In this document: in pieces, positions 11,013-20,484 of the stretch
How positions within the stretch are numbered: position 1 is the stretch's first letter
How the letters are laid out: every line of letters begins with the position of its first letter
NCBI RefSeq assembly: GCF_008330225.1
Contig: NZ_CP042466.1
Span: 3,466,001 to 3,530,000 of the forward strand
DNA: 64,000 nucleotides
DNA from: Geobacter sp. FeAm09
GTDB lineage: Bacteria; Desulfobacterota; Desulfuromonadia; Geobacterales; Pseudopelobacteraceae
Reading direction: 5' to 3'
The notes under the pieces: generated by a model
Seen by the model: only the letters and a program-made list of their open reading frames with translations
Database searches by the model: none
What the model was told of the DNA's origin: nothing
Made by a program: the position numbers and the translations under genes

Positions 11013-11146
11013 GGCCACAGAGCCACTGCGGCACAGAGAAAATCGCGGAATGTTTTCAGCCGGAACAGCCCACCGGATAATGACGCGTAAAAACGGTTAT
11101 TGCCTCTCGTCCTGTTCGCTCCGCGTCTCTGTGGCTCCGTGGCACA
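11013..11146. repeat. Intergenic inverted repeat, CCACAGAG family (copy 1)
   Basis: Left arm GCCACAGAGCCACTGCGGCA near 11014 and right arm CGTCTCTGTGGCTCCGTGGC near 11124 are imperfect reverse complements. They lie between the rimO start and the yajQ end. The same core occurs at 16186-16372 and, as a single arm, near 25024. Confidence 0.6.
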
Positions 11147-11171
11147 TTCTTTCCACTGATTTGTTTTTCAG

Positions 11172-11656
11172 CTACTCCCTGAAATTCCCGAACTGCATCT
11201 CGACCCCCAGGTCCTTCCCCTTGAGGAGCTGAATCGCCTCCTGCAGGTCGTCCCGGTTCTTGCCGGTCACCCGCACCTGGTCATCCTGGATCTGCGCCTG
11301 CACCTTGAGCTTGCTCTCCTTGATGGCGGCGACGATCTCCTTGCCCTTCTCCTTGGAGATCCCCTGCTGGACCGTGATGATCTGGCGCACCATCCCCCCG
11401 AGGCGGCCTCGACCTTGCCGTACTGCAAGGCTTTGATGGAGATGTTGCGCTTGATGAACTTGGACTGGAGCACGTCCACCACGGCCTTGAGCTTGTAGTC
11501 GTCGTCCGCCAGGATCTTGACGGCGTCCTTCTCCTGGGTGATCTCGCTCTTCGACCCCTTGAAGTCGTAGCGCTGGCCGATCTCCTTGATCGCCTGGTTG
11601 ACCGCGTTGTCCACTTCCTGCATGTCCACTTTCGAAACAATGTCGAATGACGGCAT
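11172..11656 (-). CDS. yajQ: YajQ-family nucleotide-binding protein, interrupted by a one-base frameshift
   Basis: A small cytoplasmic protein of the YajQ/DUF520 family; some members bind cyclic di-GMP or other nucleotides, but the role here is unknown. The N-terminal part [19 protein letters not shown] to about residue 88 is in one frame, and the rest ([19 protein letters not shown] to FGNFRE) is in the next. The switch lies at a run of six C on the plus strand (11394-11399); one extra base restores 161 residues, the usual family length. The start ATG at 11654-11656 follows GGAGG. The break resembles those in gltB and the amylase-like gene and is most simply an indel error. Confidence 0.88.
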
Positions 11657-11760
11657 AGAGGCATCCTCCGAAGTTGTAATATATACGAGCATATCCCCTC
11701 GTAGCCCACAGGGGATGCAGTGAAGCCATTCAGCCCGGCATGCCCGCACCGGGCAGGGCC

Positions 11761-12477
11761 TTACGGTTTGACGACCTCGACCCCTGCGGGGACCTTGAAG
11801 GTGAACGTGCCGTTGTCGAGCCCTTTGTTGACCCTGACGCGGCTGTAGTCGATGCGGGTCTGGTTGCCGGCGGCATCGTGCACGACCGAAGCCCGCACCG
11901 GGAAGAGGTCCTGCACGTTCCCCTGGCGCAGAAAACGCTCCACCGCCTCGGCCGAAACCGTCAACTGGAGCCGCGCCAGAACCGTCGTCGGCTTTTTGGG
12001 GACCAGTTCCAACTGGTAGTTGCCGTTTTTGTCACGCTGCTCCCTGGCGAAGGAAACGGTAAAATCCCGCGTCACATGCCCCAGGCCGGTCAGGTAGGAG
12101 AGCGCAATGGCATTGCCCCCCTTGAACATGTCGGCCACGGAGCTGACCATCACCTGCCGGTTTTCGGGCAGATAGAACCAGACCTGCCTGCCGTTGGAGA
12201 CGATCTGCTGCTTGGGTTTGGCATAATTGAAGCGGAACATGGCGGCGCTCGAAGCGGGCCGTTTCAGGAACAGCTCGCCGCTGCCCTTCTGTTCGCGGCC
12301 GACCCCGGCGATAAGCGTCCGTTGGGAAAAATCGGCGTGAACGTCCTGCAGCCCTGCGTACCCCTTTTCCAGCGCCCCGATCACGTCCTTGAGAGCGGCG
12401 GGCTTGTCGGCAGCCTGCAGCGGTGTCCAGACCAAAACCAGCAAAAGCGTCAAACTGCATGCCAGCCAGCGTATCAT
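11761..12477 (-). CDS. lolA: LolA-like outer-membrane lipoprotein carrier protein
   Basis: A 238-residue periplasmic protein. Residues 1-22 form a signal peptide ([19 protein letters not shown], cleavage after QAA or near it). The mature part matches Lol[14 protein letters not shown], a [10 protein letters not shown] stretch, and a [20 protein letters not shown] strand pattern typical of the half-barrel. LolA ferries lipoproteins from LolCDE to the outer membrane. The start ATG at 12475-12477 is preceded by AGGAAAGG. It lies 95 bp downstream of cheA on the same strand. A LolA-like paralogue with another cargo is the main alternative. Confidence 0.85.
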   Translation of the reverse strand: MIRWLACSLTLLLVLVWTPLQAADKPAALKDVIGALEKGYAGLQDVHADFSQRTLIAGVGREQKGSGELFLKRPASSAAMFRFNYAKPKQQIVSNGRQVWFYLPENRQVMVSSVADMFKGGNAIALSYLTGLGHVTRDFTVSFAREQRDKNGNYQLELVPKKPTTVLARLQLTVSAEAVERFLRQGNVQDLFPVRASVVHDAAGNQTRIDYSRVRVNKGLDNGTFTFKVPAGVEVVKP

Positions 12478-12572
12478 GAGGTAGCCTTTCCTGAATAAAT
12501 GCAAAATGGCGAAAACCGGTCGTTGATTCTGCCACAGGAGCGCACCTGGCGCAACCGCTTTCAAGAGGCGTG

Positions 12573-14204
12573 CTATACCAGCGCAGCGGCATCCACGACG
12601 TACACGATGCGGCCGTCTCCCGTGATGGCCCCGCCGGTAAGCCCCGTGACGCGGCTCAACGGAATGCCGAGCGGCTTCACGAAGATCTCCCGCTGGCCGA
12701 GCAGGCGGTCTGCGGCCAGCCCCACCATCATGCCGCCCGCCTCGACCACGACCGTCGGGACAAACTCCCGGGCAGCGGGCGACGGTGCCTGCCCGAGCAG
12801 GCGATTGAGGCTCCTGAGGGGGACCTGCCGGCCATCGAGCAGGAAAAAGGACTGCTCCCGCTCCTCGAAGATCTCCTCCCGCCTGACCTCGATGGTGCGC
12901 GCGACGGCATTGACCGGAAACGAGAGCGTCAGGGGCCCGCACTCCACCAGCAGGGCGTGGATGATGGAAACCGAGATGGGGAGGCGCAGCAGGAAACGGC
13001 TGCCCCGGCCCGCCTCCGATTCGATGGCGAGCCCTCCCCCCAGGGCGTGCATGGCGGCCCTGACGGCGTCCATGCCGACGCCCCGCCCCGAAATGTCGCT
13101 GACGGTTTCCGCCGTGGAAAAACCGGGGGCGCAGATCAGCATGAGCGCCTCATGCCGCGTCAGGGCATCGGCCTGTTCCCGGCTGAGCATGCCCCGCGCC
13201 ACCGCCTTGCCGGCGAGCCGTGCCGGGTCCATGCCCCGGCCGTCGTCGCTGACCACGATCGTCACGCAATCCTTGTCGCGGGTCACGACGATGCGAATCG
13301 TGCCGAGGCCGGGCTTGCCGGCCGCGACCCGCTCTTCGGGCGGTTCCATGCCGTGATCCACGGCATTGCGCAGGATATGCACCAGCGGCTCGCTGATTTC
13401 TTCGAGAATGCCCCGGTCCAGCTCGATCTCTTTCCCCTCCACCCGGAAAAGGACCTCCTTGCCCTGCTTGCGGGACAGGTCGCGCACCAGCCGGGGGAAA
13501 CGATCGGCGACAAAGGAAAAGGGGAGCATGCGGGCCTGGAACACTTCGTCCCGCAGTTCCCGCAGCAGCGCGGAAAGCCGGGTGAGCGGCTCTGCCAGCT
13601 CTGCGCCCTCGCAGCGCAGCGCACGGTCGGCCAGGCGGTAGCGGGTGGTGATCAGTTCGCCGGTGATGGTGACCAGGCGGTCCAGGGTCTCGGTCCTGAC
13701 GCGGACGCTCTTGAAGGAATCGGCATGCCGGGGCTGGTGCTCGGGGGCCGCCTCGGCCCGCTCGCGGCCGGCGGTTCCCGGTTCGGCATCCGTGGTGACG
13801 GCCGGCGGGGGGGTGGCGGGAGTGCCGGCGGGGTCGAAGCCGGCCAGCCGGGTGACCAGGCCGGCGGCATCCGGCAAGCGCTCGTCACCGGTCTCGATGG
13901 CCGAGATCATGGCGGCGAGGGTATCGTTCCCCTGCAGCAGGAGATCGGCCAGGCCCGGGCTGAAGCCGAACGCGCCGCTGCGCACCTTGCTCAGCAGGTC
14001 TTCCATGCCGTGGGCGAGGTCGGCGATGGTCTGGTACTCCATGGTGGCGGCCATCCCCTTCAAGGAATGGGCATGGCGGAACAGCTCGTCGATGGCGGCC
14101 TGGTCGGCGGCGCCATCCTCAAGCCTGACGATCAGTTCGTTGAATACCTGGATATGCCCCCTGGATTCAGAGATGAACAAATCCCGGTATTGGGACATGT
14201 CCAT
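12573..14204 (-). CDS. cheA: CheA-type histidine kinase lacking an obvious P2 domain
   Basis: A 543-residue chemotaxis-family kinase. P1/HPt domain at about 1-105 with phospho-His46 in HAHSLKGMAA. Residues about 130-170 are a Pro/Ala-rich linker where the CheY-binding P2 domain would be expected. The P3 dimerisation helices follow (about 170-230), then the P4 ATPase with LRNAVDHGMEPPEER, SDDGRGMD and GRGVGMDAV, and a CheW-like P5 domain from about 400 (LVECGPLTLSFPVNAV). It lies 3 bp downstream of cheY, so the two are an operon. No cheW, cheR, cheB or receptor is adjacent, so the output may be something other than the flagellar motor. Confidence 0.92.
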   Translation of the reverse strand: MDMSQYRDLFISESRGHIQVFNELIVRLEDGAADQAAIDELFRHAHSLKGMAATMEYQTIADLAHGMEDLLSKVRSGAFGFSPGLADLLLQGNDTLAAMISAIETGDERLPDAAGLVTRLAGFDPAGTPATPPPAVTTDAEPGTAGRERAEAAPEHQPRHADSFKSVRVRTETLDRLVTITGELITTRYRLADRALRCEGAELAEPLTRLSALLRELRDEVFQARMLPFSFVADRFPRLVRDLSRKQGKEVLFRVEGKEIELDRGILEEISEPLVHILRNAVDHGMEPPEERVAAGKPGLGTIRIVVTRDKDCVTIVVSDDGRGMDPARLAGKAVARGMLSREQADALTRHEALMLICAPGFSTAETVSDISGRGVGMDAVRAAMHALGGGLAIESEAGRGSRFLLRLPISVSIIHALLVECGPLTLSFPVNAVARTIEVRREEIFEEREQSFFLLDGRQVPLRSLNRLLGQAPSPAAREFVPTVVVEAGGMMVGLAADRLLGQREIFVKPLGIPLSRVTGLTGGAITGDGRIVYVVDAAALV

Positions 14205-14207
14205 GAC

Positions 14208-14573
14208 TCATTCCCCCAGGCTTTTCAGCGCTTCCGCGATCTTTTCCGGACTGAAGGGCTTCTGGACAAAGTACCGGGCCCCCTGGTCCAGCCCCTTCCT
14301 GACGATCGCCTCCTGGCCGATGGCCGAGCAGAGGACCACCTTGGCCCGCGGCTTCATCTTGAGAATGAAGTCCAGCAGTTGGATGCCGTTGGCATCGGGC
14401 AGGATGATATCCAGAAAGATGATGTCCGGATCGCAGTCGTGGAGCTTTTTCATGGTCTCGATGCCGCTGGCCGCCTCGGCCACAACGGTGCAGCCCTTGT
14501 CCCGCAGGATGGTGCCGAGATTGTTGCGCATGAAAAGGGCGTCATCGACGATCATCACCGTAGCATTGCTCAT
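14208..14573 (-). CDS. cheY: CheY-like single-domain response regulator
   Basis: A 121-residue receiver domain without an output domain. The acidic pair is at VDDALF (Asp10/11), the phospho-acceptor is Asp55 (IIFLDIILPD) and the conserved Lys is in YFVQKPF. I chose the ATG at 14571-14573 because GGAGG lies 7 nt upstream; an earlier start (14606) adds a poor N-terminus. It is directly upstream of cheA and likely its phosphoryl acceptor. Confidence 0.92.
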   Translation of the reverse strand: MSNATVMIVDDALFMRNNLGTILRDKGCTVVAEAASGIETMKKLHDCDPDIIFLDIILPDANGIQLLDFILKMKPRAKVVLCSAIGQEAIVRKGLDQGARYFVQKPFSPEKIAEALKSLGE

Positions 14574-14698
14574 TGCGGCCTCCATTGCGCTGACAACCGG
14601 ATACATGAACCCAGAAAAGCATGTGCCACAGAGCAGCTGTGGCAGGACTGCCGATTTATAATGAATCTATCCGGTGTGGTGTGAACACCGGAGCGGTG

Positions 14699-16141
14699 TC
14701 ATCCCTTGAGTTTGGCCAGGAGGAGTTCGTTCACCACCGCCGGGTTGGCCTTGCCCTTGCTGGCCTTCATGACCTGCCCGACGAAGAAGCCGAACACCTT
14801 TTCCTTGCCCCCCCGGTACTCCTCCACCTGGGCGGCGTTGGCGGCGATGATCCCGTCGATGACGGCTTCGATGGCGCCGGTGTCGGAAACCTGGGCCAAT
14901 CCCTGCTTCTCCACGATCGCCTGGGGGTCTCCGCCGTTTTTCCACATCTCCTCGAAGACCGTCTTGGCGATCTTGCCCGAAATGGCGCCGCTGTCGATCA
15001 ACGTGATCAGCTCGGCCAACTGGCGCGGGATGACGGGACACGCGGCGATGGCCGTCCCCGAATCGTTGAGCGCCCGGGTCACCTCGCCCATCAGCCAGTT
15101 GGACACGGCCTTGGCGTTGTGGTGAAAGGCCACGCACTCTTCGAAATAATCGGCCAGTTCCCGGCTGGCGGTGAGCACCAGCGCATCGTACTCCGGCAGC
15201 TCCAGCTCGGTGATGAAGCGCTGCTGCCGATGCTCCGGGAGTTCCGGCAATTCCTGCTGCGCCCGCTGCACCCAATCGGCGCCGATGACCAGCGGCACCA
15301 GGTCGGGGTCGGGGAAATAGCGGTAGTCGTGGGCCTCTTCCTTGCTGCGCATGGAACGGGTCGTCCCGCTGTTCGGATCGAACAGGCGCGTCTCCTGGAC
15401 CACGCTGCCGCCATCCTCGATCAGGTCGATCTGGCGCTGGATCTCGTACTCGATGGCCTGCTTCACGAACTTGAACGAGTTGACGTTCTTGATCTCGGCC
15501 CGGGTGCCCAGGGTATCGGAACCGACCGGCATGACCGAGACGTTCGCGTCGCAGCGGAAGCTCCCCTCCTCCATGTTGCCGTCGCAGATCCCCAGCCAGG
15601 TCACGATGCGGTGCAACTGCTTCAGGTAGGCCACCGCCTCGTCCGACGAGCGCAGGTCCGGCTCGGAGACGATCTCCAGAAGCGGCGTACAGGCCCGGTT
15701 CAGGTCAACCCCGGAGCCATCCTCCAGGCCGGGGACATCGCCGTGGACCAGCTTGCCCGCATCCTCTTCCATGTGGATGCGGGTGATGCCGATGCGCTTT
15801 GGCTCCTCCCCTTCCAGTTGGATATCGAGCCACCCCCTGCGGCAGATCGGCTCCTCGAACTGGCTGATCTGGTACCCCTTGGGGAGGTCGGGATAAAAGT
15901 AGTTCTTGCGGGCAAAGACGCTGTGGTGGGCAATGGTGCAATTGGTGGCCAGCCCGGCCCTGATGGCGAATTCGACCACCTTCTTGTTCAGCACCGGCAA
16001 GGCGCCCGGCAGCCCCAGGCAGACCGGGCAGGTCTGGGAGTTGGGCTCGGAACCGAAGGTCGTGGAACAACCGCAAAAGATCTTTGACCCGGTCTTGAGT
16101 TGGGCATGGACCTCAAGGCCGATAACGGGCTGGAATTTCAT
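14699..16141 (-). CDS. gatB: Aspartyl/glutamyl-tRNA(Asn/Gln) amidotransferase subunit B
   Basis: A 480-residue kinase/tRNA-recognition subunit of the GatCAB transamidosome, which converts Glu-tRNA(Gln) and Asp-tRNA(Asn) to the amides. The N-terminus [15 protein letters not shown] and the motif FCGCSTTFG with [10 protein letters not shown] (zinc-binding cysteines) are typical; the C-terminal YqeY-like tail ends in [13 protein letters not shown]. The ATG at 16139-16141 is preceded by GGAG at 8 nt. It is third in the order gatC-gatA-gatB, but is separated from gatA by a 240-bp spacer that carries a large inverted repeat. Confidence 0.96.
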   Translation of the reverse strand: MKFQPVIGLEVHAQLKTGSKIFCGCSTTFGSEPNSQTCPVCLGLPGALPVLNKKVVEFAIRAGLATNCTIAHHSVFARKNYFYPDLPKGYQISQFEEPICRRGWLDIQLEGEEPKRIGITRIHMEEDAGKLVHGDVPGLEDGSGVDLNRACTPLLEIVSEPDLRSSDEAVAYLKQLHRIVTWLGICDGNMEEGSFRCDANVSVMPVGSDTLGTRAEIKNVNSFKFVKQAIEYEIQRQIDLIEDGGSVVQETRLFDPNSGTTRSMRSKEEAHDYRYFPDPDLVPLVIGADWVQRAQQELPELPEHRQQRFITELELPEYDALVLTASRELADYFEECVAFHHNAKAVSNWLMGEVTRALNDSGTAIAACPVIPRQLAELITLIDSGAISGKIAKTVFEEMWKNGGDPQAIVEKQGLAQVSDTGAIEAVIDGIIAANAAQVEEYRGGKEKVFGFFVGQVMKASKGKANPAVVNELLLAKLKG

Positions 16142-16185
16142 ATATAGTGGCTCCAAAATTAAGTTGAAAGCAGAATATCATAAAC

Positions 16186-16372
16186 CTGCCACAGAGGCAC
16201 AGAGACACGGAGAACGTCAAAGGCAGAACCTATTTTACATGGATGAACAGGATGAAAGGGATAATACCCTGAAAACCATTGGTTAAATCTTTACGCCTTA
16301 TCCGGTATATCCTGTTCATCCAATGTAGTGTCCGATTTTGTCCCACTCTGCGTCTCAGTGTCTCTGTGGCAG
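16186..16372. repeat. Nested inverted repeat between gatA and gatB (CCACAGAG family, copy 2)
   Basis: The outer arms are 27 bp (16186-16212 and 16346-16372), CTGCCACAGAGGCACAGAG paired to CTCAGTGTCTCTGTGGCAG with a few mismatches. Inside are inner arms ACATGGATGAACAGGAT (16237-16253) and ATCCTGTTCATCCAATGT (about 16309-16326). No coding sequence is seen. It fills most of the gatA-gatB spacer. Confidence 0.75.
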
Positions 16373-16382
16373 ATTTCTGCCT

Positions 16383-17840
16383 TTAAATCTCAGCCTTCCG
16401 CGTATGCCACTCCGTGGCCTGTTCGAAGGCGTGGCCCGCGCGCAGGATGGTCTCCTCGTCGAAGGGCCTGCCGATCAGCTGCAGGCCGATGGGGAGGCCG
16501 GAGGCGGAGAAGCCGGCCGGAACGGACATGGCGCAGGTGCCGGCCAGGTTGACCGGAATGGTGAAGATGTCCGACAGGTACATCTGCAACGGGTCATCGA
16601 CCTTCTCGCCGATCCTGAAGGCCGGCGTCGGCGCCACCGGGGTCAGGACCACGTCCACATCCCCGAAGGCGCGGGTGAAATCGCCCATGATCAGGGTGCG
16701 CACCTTCTGGGCCTTGACGTAATAAGCGTCGTAGTAACCGGAGGAGAGGGCATAGGTGCCCAGCATGATGCGGCGCTTGACCTCGGCCCCGAACCCTTCG
16801 CTGCGGCTCTTGGTCATCATGTCGATCAGCCCTTCGGCCCGGTCGCTGCGATGCCCGAAACGGACGCCGTCGTAGCGGGCCAGGTTGGAGCTGGCCTCGG
16901 CGGTGGCGATCAGGTAATAGGTCGCCACGGCGTAGTCGGTGTGGGGCAGGGATATGTCGACGAACTCCGCCCCCAGGCGGCGGTAGGTCTCGATGGCCTG
17001 GTCCATGGCCGCCTGCACGTCCCGATCGAGGCCGTCGATAAAGTACTCCTTGGGCAGGCCGATTTTCAGGCCCTTGACGTCGCCGGTCAGGGCGGCCGTG
17101 TAATCGGGCACCGGCGTGTTGACGCTGGTGGAGTCCTTGGGGTCGTAGCCGGCGACCGCCCCCAGCATGATGGCGCAATCGGTCACGTCCCGCGTGATCG
17201 GGCCGACCTGGTCGAGGGAGGACGCGTAGGCGATCACCCCGTAGCGCGAGACCCGGCCATAGGTCGGCTTGAGGCCGACGCAGCCGCAGTGGGAGGCGGG
17301 CTGGCGGATGGAGCCGCCGGTATCGGTCCCCAGGGTCGCCGTGGCCTGGCGGGCGGCGATGGCCGCCGCCGAACCGCCGGACGAGCCCCCCGGGATGCGG
17401 GTGGTATCCCACGGGTTGCGGGTGACGCCGAAGGCGCTGGATTCGTTGGACGACCCCATGGCGAATTCGTCCTGGTTGAGCTTGCCCACGAGGACGCAGC
17501 CGCTGTCGCGCAGCCGTTCCCACGCGGTGGCGCTGTAGGGGGGGATGAAATTGTCGAGGATGCGCGAACCGCAGGTAGTGCGGATACCTTCGGTCAGAAA
17601 GATGTCCTTGAGGGCCAGGGGAATCCCCGTGAGCACGTGGCCATCGCCGGAAGCGATGCGCCGGTCGGCGGCCTCCGCCTCGGCCAGGGCCGACTCGGGG
17701 GTCCGGGTGATGAATGAACCGACCCGGGGCTCGACCGACTCGATGCGCTCCAGCATGGCCCGGGTCGCTTCGACGGAGGACACCTGGCGCGCTTTCAGCT
17801 TCCCGTGCAGTTCATGGATGGTAAGCTCAAAAATATCCAT
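16383..17840 (-). CDS. gatA: Aspartyl/glutamyl-tRNA(Asn/Gln) amidotransferase subunit A
   Basis: A 485-residue amidase-signature glutaminase that supplies ammonia to GatB. The catalytic triad is visible: Lys78 (PLALKD), Ser153 ([11 protein letters not shown]) and Ser177 ([11 protein letters not shown]). The length is normal. It lies between gatC (154 bp upstream) and gatB (240 bp downstream) on the same strand. The gatC-gatA gap (17841-17994) has no gene. Confidence 0.97.
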   Translation of the reverse strand: MDIFELTIHELHGKLKARQVSSVEATRAMLERIESVEPRVGSFITRTPESALAEAEAADRRIASGDGHVLTGIPLALKDIFLTEGIRTTCGSRILDNFIPPYSATAWERLRDSGCVLVGKLNQDEFAMGSSNESSAFGVTRNPWDTTRIPGGSSGGSAAAIAARQATATLGTDTGGSIRQPASHCGCVGLKPTYGRVSRYGVIAYASSLDQVGPITRDVTDCAIMLGAVAGYDPKDSTSVNTPVPDYTAALTGDVKGLKIGLPKEYFIDGLDRDVQAAMDQAIETYRRLGAEFVDISLPHTDYAVATYYLIATAEASSNLARYDGVRFGHRSDRAEGLIDMMTKSRSEGFGAEVKRRIMLGTYALSSGYYDAYYVKAQKVRTLIMGDFTRAFGDVDVVLTPVAPTPAFRIGEKVDDPLQMYLSDIFTIPVNLAGTCAMSVPAGFSASGLPIGLQLIGRPFDEETILRAGHAFEQATEWHTRKAEI

Positions 17841-17994
17841 TTGAATAACATCTCCGATTTTTAAGGCATTTCACAGCAAAATTTCGCACGTAACGCAAAC
17901 GAAACATGGCGGCAACCCTATCGCCAATTTTGCGGCGTATGGTAGGCAACTTGCGTTCTTTGAGCCTTGCGGCCCGCAGACCGGCATGCAGGCG

Positions 17995-18282
17995 TCATTC
18001 GATGACCTTCGGCACGCGGTAGAAGTTGTCCGCCCGGTCCGGAGCATTGGCAAGGGCCTGTGCGACACCGATGGAAGGCTGGGTGGCATCCTCGCGGAAG
18101 GCGTTTTCCACCGGAACGGCATGGGAGGTGGGACGGATGTCGGCGGTGTCCAATTCGTTCAGCTTTTCCACATAGCCGAGAATCGCATCCATCTGCCCGG
18201 CAAAGAGGTCCGTTTCAGCCGCGCTCAACTCCAGGCGGGCCAGGCGGGCCACATACTCAACGTCGGCAACCGATATTTTCAT
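17995..18282 (-). CDS. gatC: Aspartyl/glutamyl-tRNA(Asn/Gln) amidotransferase subunit C
   Basis: A 95-residue small subunit that stabilises GatA. The sequence MKISVADVEYVARLARLELS, with a LNELDTADIRPTSHA centre and a C-terminus ADNFYRVPKVIE, is characteristic. The ATG at 18280-18282 has GGAG 9 nt upstream; a longer frame to 18372 overlaps the promoter and is not used. It is first in the gatCAB order. Confidence 0.95.
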   Translation of the reverse strand: MKISVADVEYVARLARLELSAAETDLFAGQMDAILGYVEKLNELDTADIRPTSHAVPVENAFREDATQPSIGVAQALANAPDRADNFYRVPKVIE

Positions 18283-18328
18283 GACGCCATGCTCCACTAG
18301 TAGAGAAATTAGTCCGTGCGAGGACTGT

Positions 18329-18357
18329 TTTGTAGCATGAAACACGGCGCTTGACAA
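18329..18357 (-). promoter_or_regulatory. Putative sigma-70-type promoter of gatCAB
   Basis: On the minus strand TTGTCA (18352-18357) and TACAAA (18329-18334) are spaced by 17 bp, about 45 bp upstream of the gatC start. It is divergent from the porin promoter. Confidence 0.5.
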
Positions 18358-18412
18358 CCACGTTCGCGGCACCGTTCACGGGCGGCAAAGCCCCGTAAAA
18401 ACCACTTTTTGC

Positions 18413-18440
18413 TTGACTTTGGTTTTATTTATTGTATATT
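18413..18440 (+). promoter_or_regulatory. Sigma-70-type promoter of the porin gene, with a long leader
   Basis: TTGACT (18413-18418) and TATATT (18435-18440) are spaced by 16 bp in a very AT-rich patch. The predicted start near 18447 leaves a leader of about 355 nt before the porin ATG. The leader has a perfect 9-bp hairpin, TTGTCGCTT/AAGCGACAA at 18507-18534, and no convincing coding sequence. I could not match it to a known riboswitch class. Confidence 0.6.
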
Positions 18441-18802
18441 TTGCACAACTTTTTAGAACATATCCTGAAACAGACGATCCGCCAAAACAGCTATCCTGTT
18501 GTTTTATTGTCGCTTTTATTATTTGAAGCGACAACGACCAAAGGGAGCCGATGACACTGTGAACCGTTTCGGAGAATTATCGAAAAAAGCGAGAGGATTC
18601 CTTATTACCTTCAGGTTGCCGGTTTGATGCGGGCTACCTGGGGGTATTTGTGTTTTATAGCCATGATTCAGCGGCGGTAATAGCGGTTCCTGACGCCAAA
18701 TTCGCAATGAAAGGTGGTGATCGCCGAGAACCAATCCAACGGTAACATTATGTTTGCAGCCCGCAGTAGTATCAGCATTCAATAAAAATGAAGGAGGCAC
18801 AC

Positions 18803-20317
18803 ATGAGTATCAAAAAGAGGATTCTGGCAGTTGCAGCAGCAAGCGCCCTCGGCGCCATGGCCGCTGTGCCGGCAATGGCATTCGAGAACGAATTCCACGG
18901 CAGCTACACCCTGAAATACTTCCTGTCCAACTACGAAAGAGGCGCTGAAGGCAACGGCGTGATCACCCCCGGCGTCGCATACGCCAACGCCACGCAAAAC
19001 CTCAAAACCAACAATTACTTCGAGCAGCGCGCCCGCATCTTCTACACCGCCAAGGCCAACGACGATCTGAAACTGGTAACCGCCTTCGAGATCGACTCCG
19101 TGTTCGGCGACAGGGCTCAGGGCAGCATCGCAGCCACCAACTCCAACGTTGCTCAATCGAACGTGACCGCCGGATTCCGCAACTCCGGCGGCGCCATGGA
19201 ATCCGACGCGGTCAACCTGGAAACCAAATGGGTCTACCTGCAGTTCAAGGTGCCCTCGACCCCGACGACCGTCATCGCCGGTATCCAGCCGTTCAAAGAC
19301 TCCATCAAGGGGATCTTCCTCGATGCCGACATCGCCGGCGTGATCACCTCGACCAAGCTGAACAACGCCACCCTCAACGCAGGCTACCTGCGCGCCTATG
19401 ACCAGTCCTACTTCAGCGCCAGCAGCGGCCAGACCAACCTGGTGCGCGGCAACGAAAACCTGGACATCGGAGCGGTGGAACTGAAGTACGCCCTGAGCAA
19501 GGACGCAAACGTGGGCGGAGCCTACTACATCTATGCCGACGGCCGCACCAACTACGTCAGCGGTGCTGAAAACGGCTCCACCATGGTACACGTCATCGCC
19601 CTGACCGGCGACGCCAAGATCGGCAAGGTTGCCCTGAGCGGCTTCGGCGCCTACCAGGGCGGCGTAATCCGCGGCGTGACGACGCAGGGCGACAGCGCCT
19701 ACCTCAACGCCTTCGCCTACAACGTGGCAGCCAAAGCCGCCGTCGGCCCCGGCACCCTGCGGAGCGCCCTGCTCTTCACCTCCGGCAACGCCAACAACCC
19801 CGGCAAGCACTACACCGGCTGGGTGGGCGTCATGCAGTCCCCCAACTCCACTTGGTCCTCGACGAACGGCGCCAACTCCTACAACGAATCGGGCATGATG
19901 CTGTTCAACCGCAACGCCGGCGCCCAGGGAACCAGCACCGACTCCTCCCTGGTGTACAACTCGGGCAACGGCACCTCCCCGATCAACGGCCAGGGCCTCT
20001 ACCTCTACACCCTCGGGTATGATGCCACCATCACCCCGAAGGCCTTTGCCAGCGCCAATGTGGGCCTGGGCTGGGCAGCTCACACCAACAGCCTGAAACC
20101 GACCGACAAGAGCCTCACCGGTTCGCCCAAGAACGCTTCCAACTTCATGGGTACCGAAATCAACGTGGAAACCGGCTACAAGATGTATGACAACCTGACC
20201 GCCAAGATCCAGGCTGCCTATCTCGTCCTGGGCGGTTACTATGCAAAATCCGCCACCGGCGGCAAAGATCCGGAAAACCCCTACACGGGTCGCGTTGTGC
20301 TGAGCTACGCATTCTAA
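18803..20317 (+). CDS. Outer-membrane porin, probably OmpJ-like
   Basis: A 504-residue exported beta-barrel protein. A signal peptide (residues 1-26, ending VPAMA) precedes the mature N-terminus FENEFHGSYTLKYFLSNYE. The body alternates short strands with Gly/Asn/Ser-rich loops and ends in VVLSYAF, with the C-terminal aromatic typical of BAM-assembled barrels. Codons are more AT/AAC-rich and regular than in neighbours, as for a highly expressed gene. The ATG at 18803 has a strong GAAGGAGG site. From memory, the Geobacter porin OmpJ also lies near hisZ and purA, as here; this needs alignment, so the symbol is left empty. It has its own promoter and terminator. Confidence 0.85.
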   Translation: MSIKKRILAVAAASALGAMAAVPAMAFENEFHGSYTLKYFLSNYERGAEGNGVITPGVAYANATQNLKTNNYFEQRARIFYTAKANDDLKLVTAFEIDSVFGDRAQGSIAATNSNVAQSNVTAGFRNSGGAMESDAVNLETKWVYLQFKVPSTPTTVIAGIQPFKDSIKGIFLDADIAGVITSTKLNNATLNAGYLRAYDQSYFSASSGQTNLVRGNENLDIGAVELKYALSKDANVGGAYYIYADGRTNYVSGAENGSTMVHVIALTGDAKIGKVALSGFGAYQGGVIRGVTTQGDSAYLNAFAYNVAAKAAVGPGTLRSALLFTSGNANNPGKHYTGWVGVMQSPNSTWSSTNGANSYNESGMMLFNRNAGAQGTSTDSSLVYNSGNGTSPINGQGLYLYTLGYDATITPKAFASANVGLGWAAHTNSLKPTDKSLTGSPKNASNFMGTEINVETGYKMYDNLTAKIQAAYLVLGGYYAKSATGGKDPENPYTGRVVLSYAF

Positions 20318-20341
20318 ACCGTAACACCTGAAGCGGCACCG

Positions 20342-20373
20342 AAAGGGCGGGAGCGATCCCGCCCTTTTTTTTT
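20342..20373 (+). terminator. Rho-independent terminator after the porin gene
   Basis: A 10-bp stem AAAGGGCGGG / CCCGCCCTTT with a six-base loop is followed by a run of T. It lies 24 bp after the porin stop codon. Its T tract overlaps the -35 box of the next promoter. Confidence 0.92.
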
Positions 20374-20400
20374 GACATGTCCGGGCTATTTTGCGATAAT
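20372..20400 (+). promoter_or_regulatory. Sigma-70-type promoter of the downstream periplasmic-protein gene
   Basis: TTGACA (20372-20377) and GATAAT (20395-20400) are spaced by 17 bp, close to consensus. The -35 box begins within the T tract of the porin terminator. The downstream gene starts at 20485. Confidence 0.7.
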
Positions 20401-20484
20401 CCATCGGTTTCCTGCTATTCGGCATTCAATGCAGAGCTGACCGCCCCCAAACAAACGTTCCCCGAAACAGGCTGAGGAGAAACC

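Noticed and set aside
14600-14698. TGCCACAG/CTGTGGCA hairpin and CCGGTGT/ACACCGG hairpin between cheY and gatB as terminators
   Set aside because: Neither is followed by a T tract on the gatB strand; they may be repeat remnants.
18441-18802. Cyclic di-GMP, cobalamin or molybdenum-cofactor riboswitch in the porin leader
   Set aside because: I could not find the conserved cores of these classes by eye.
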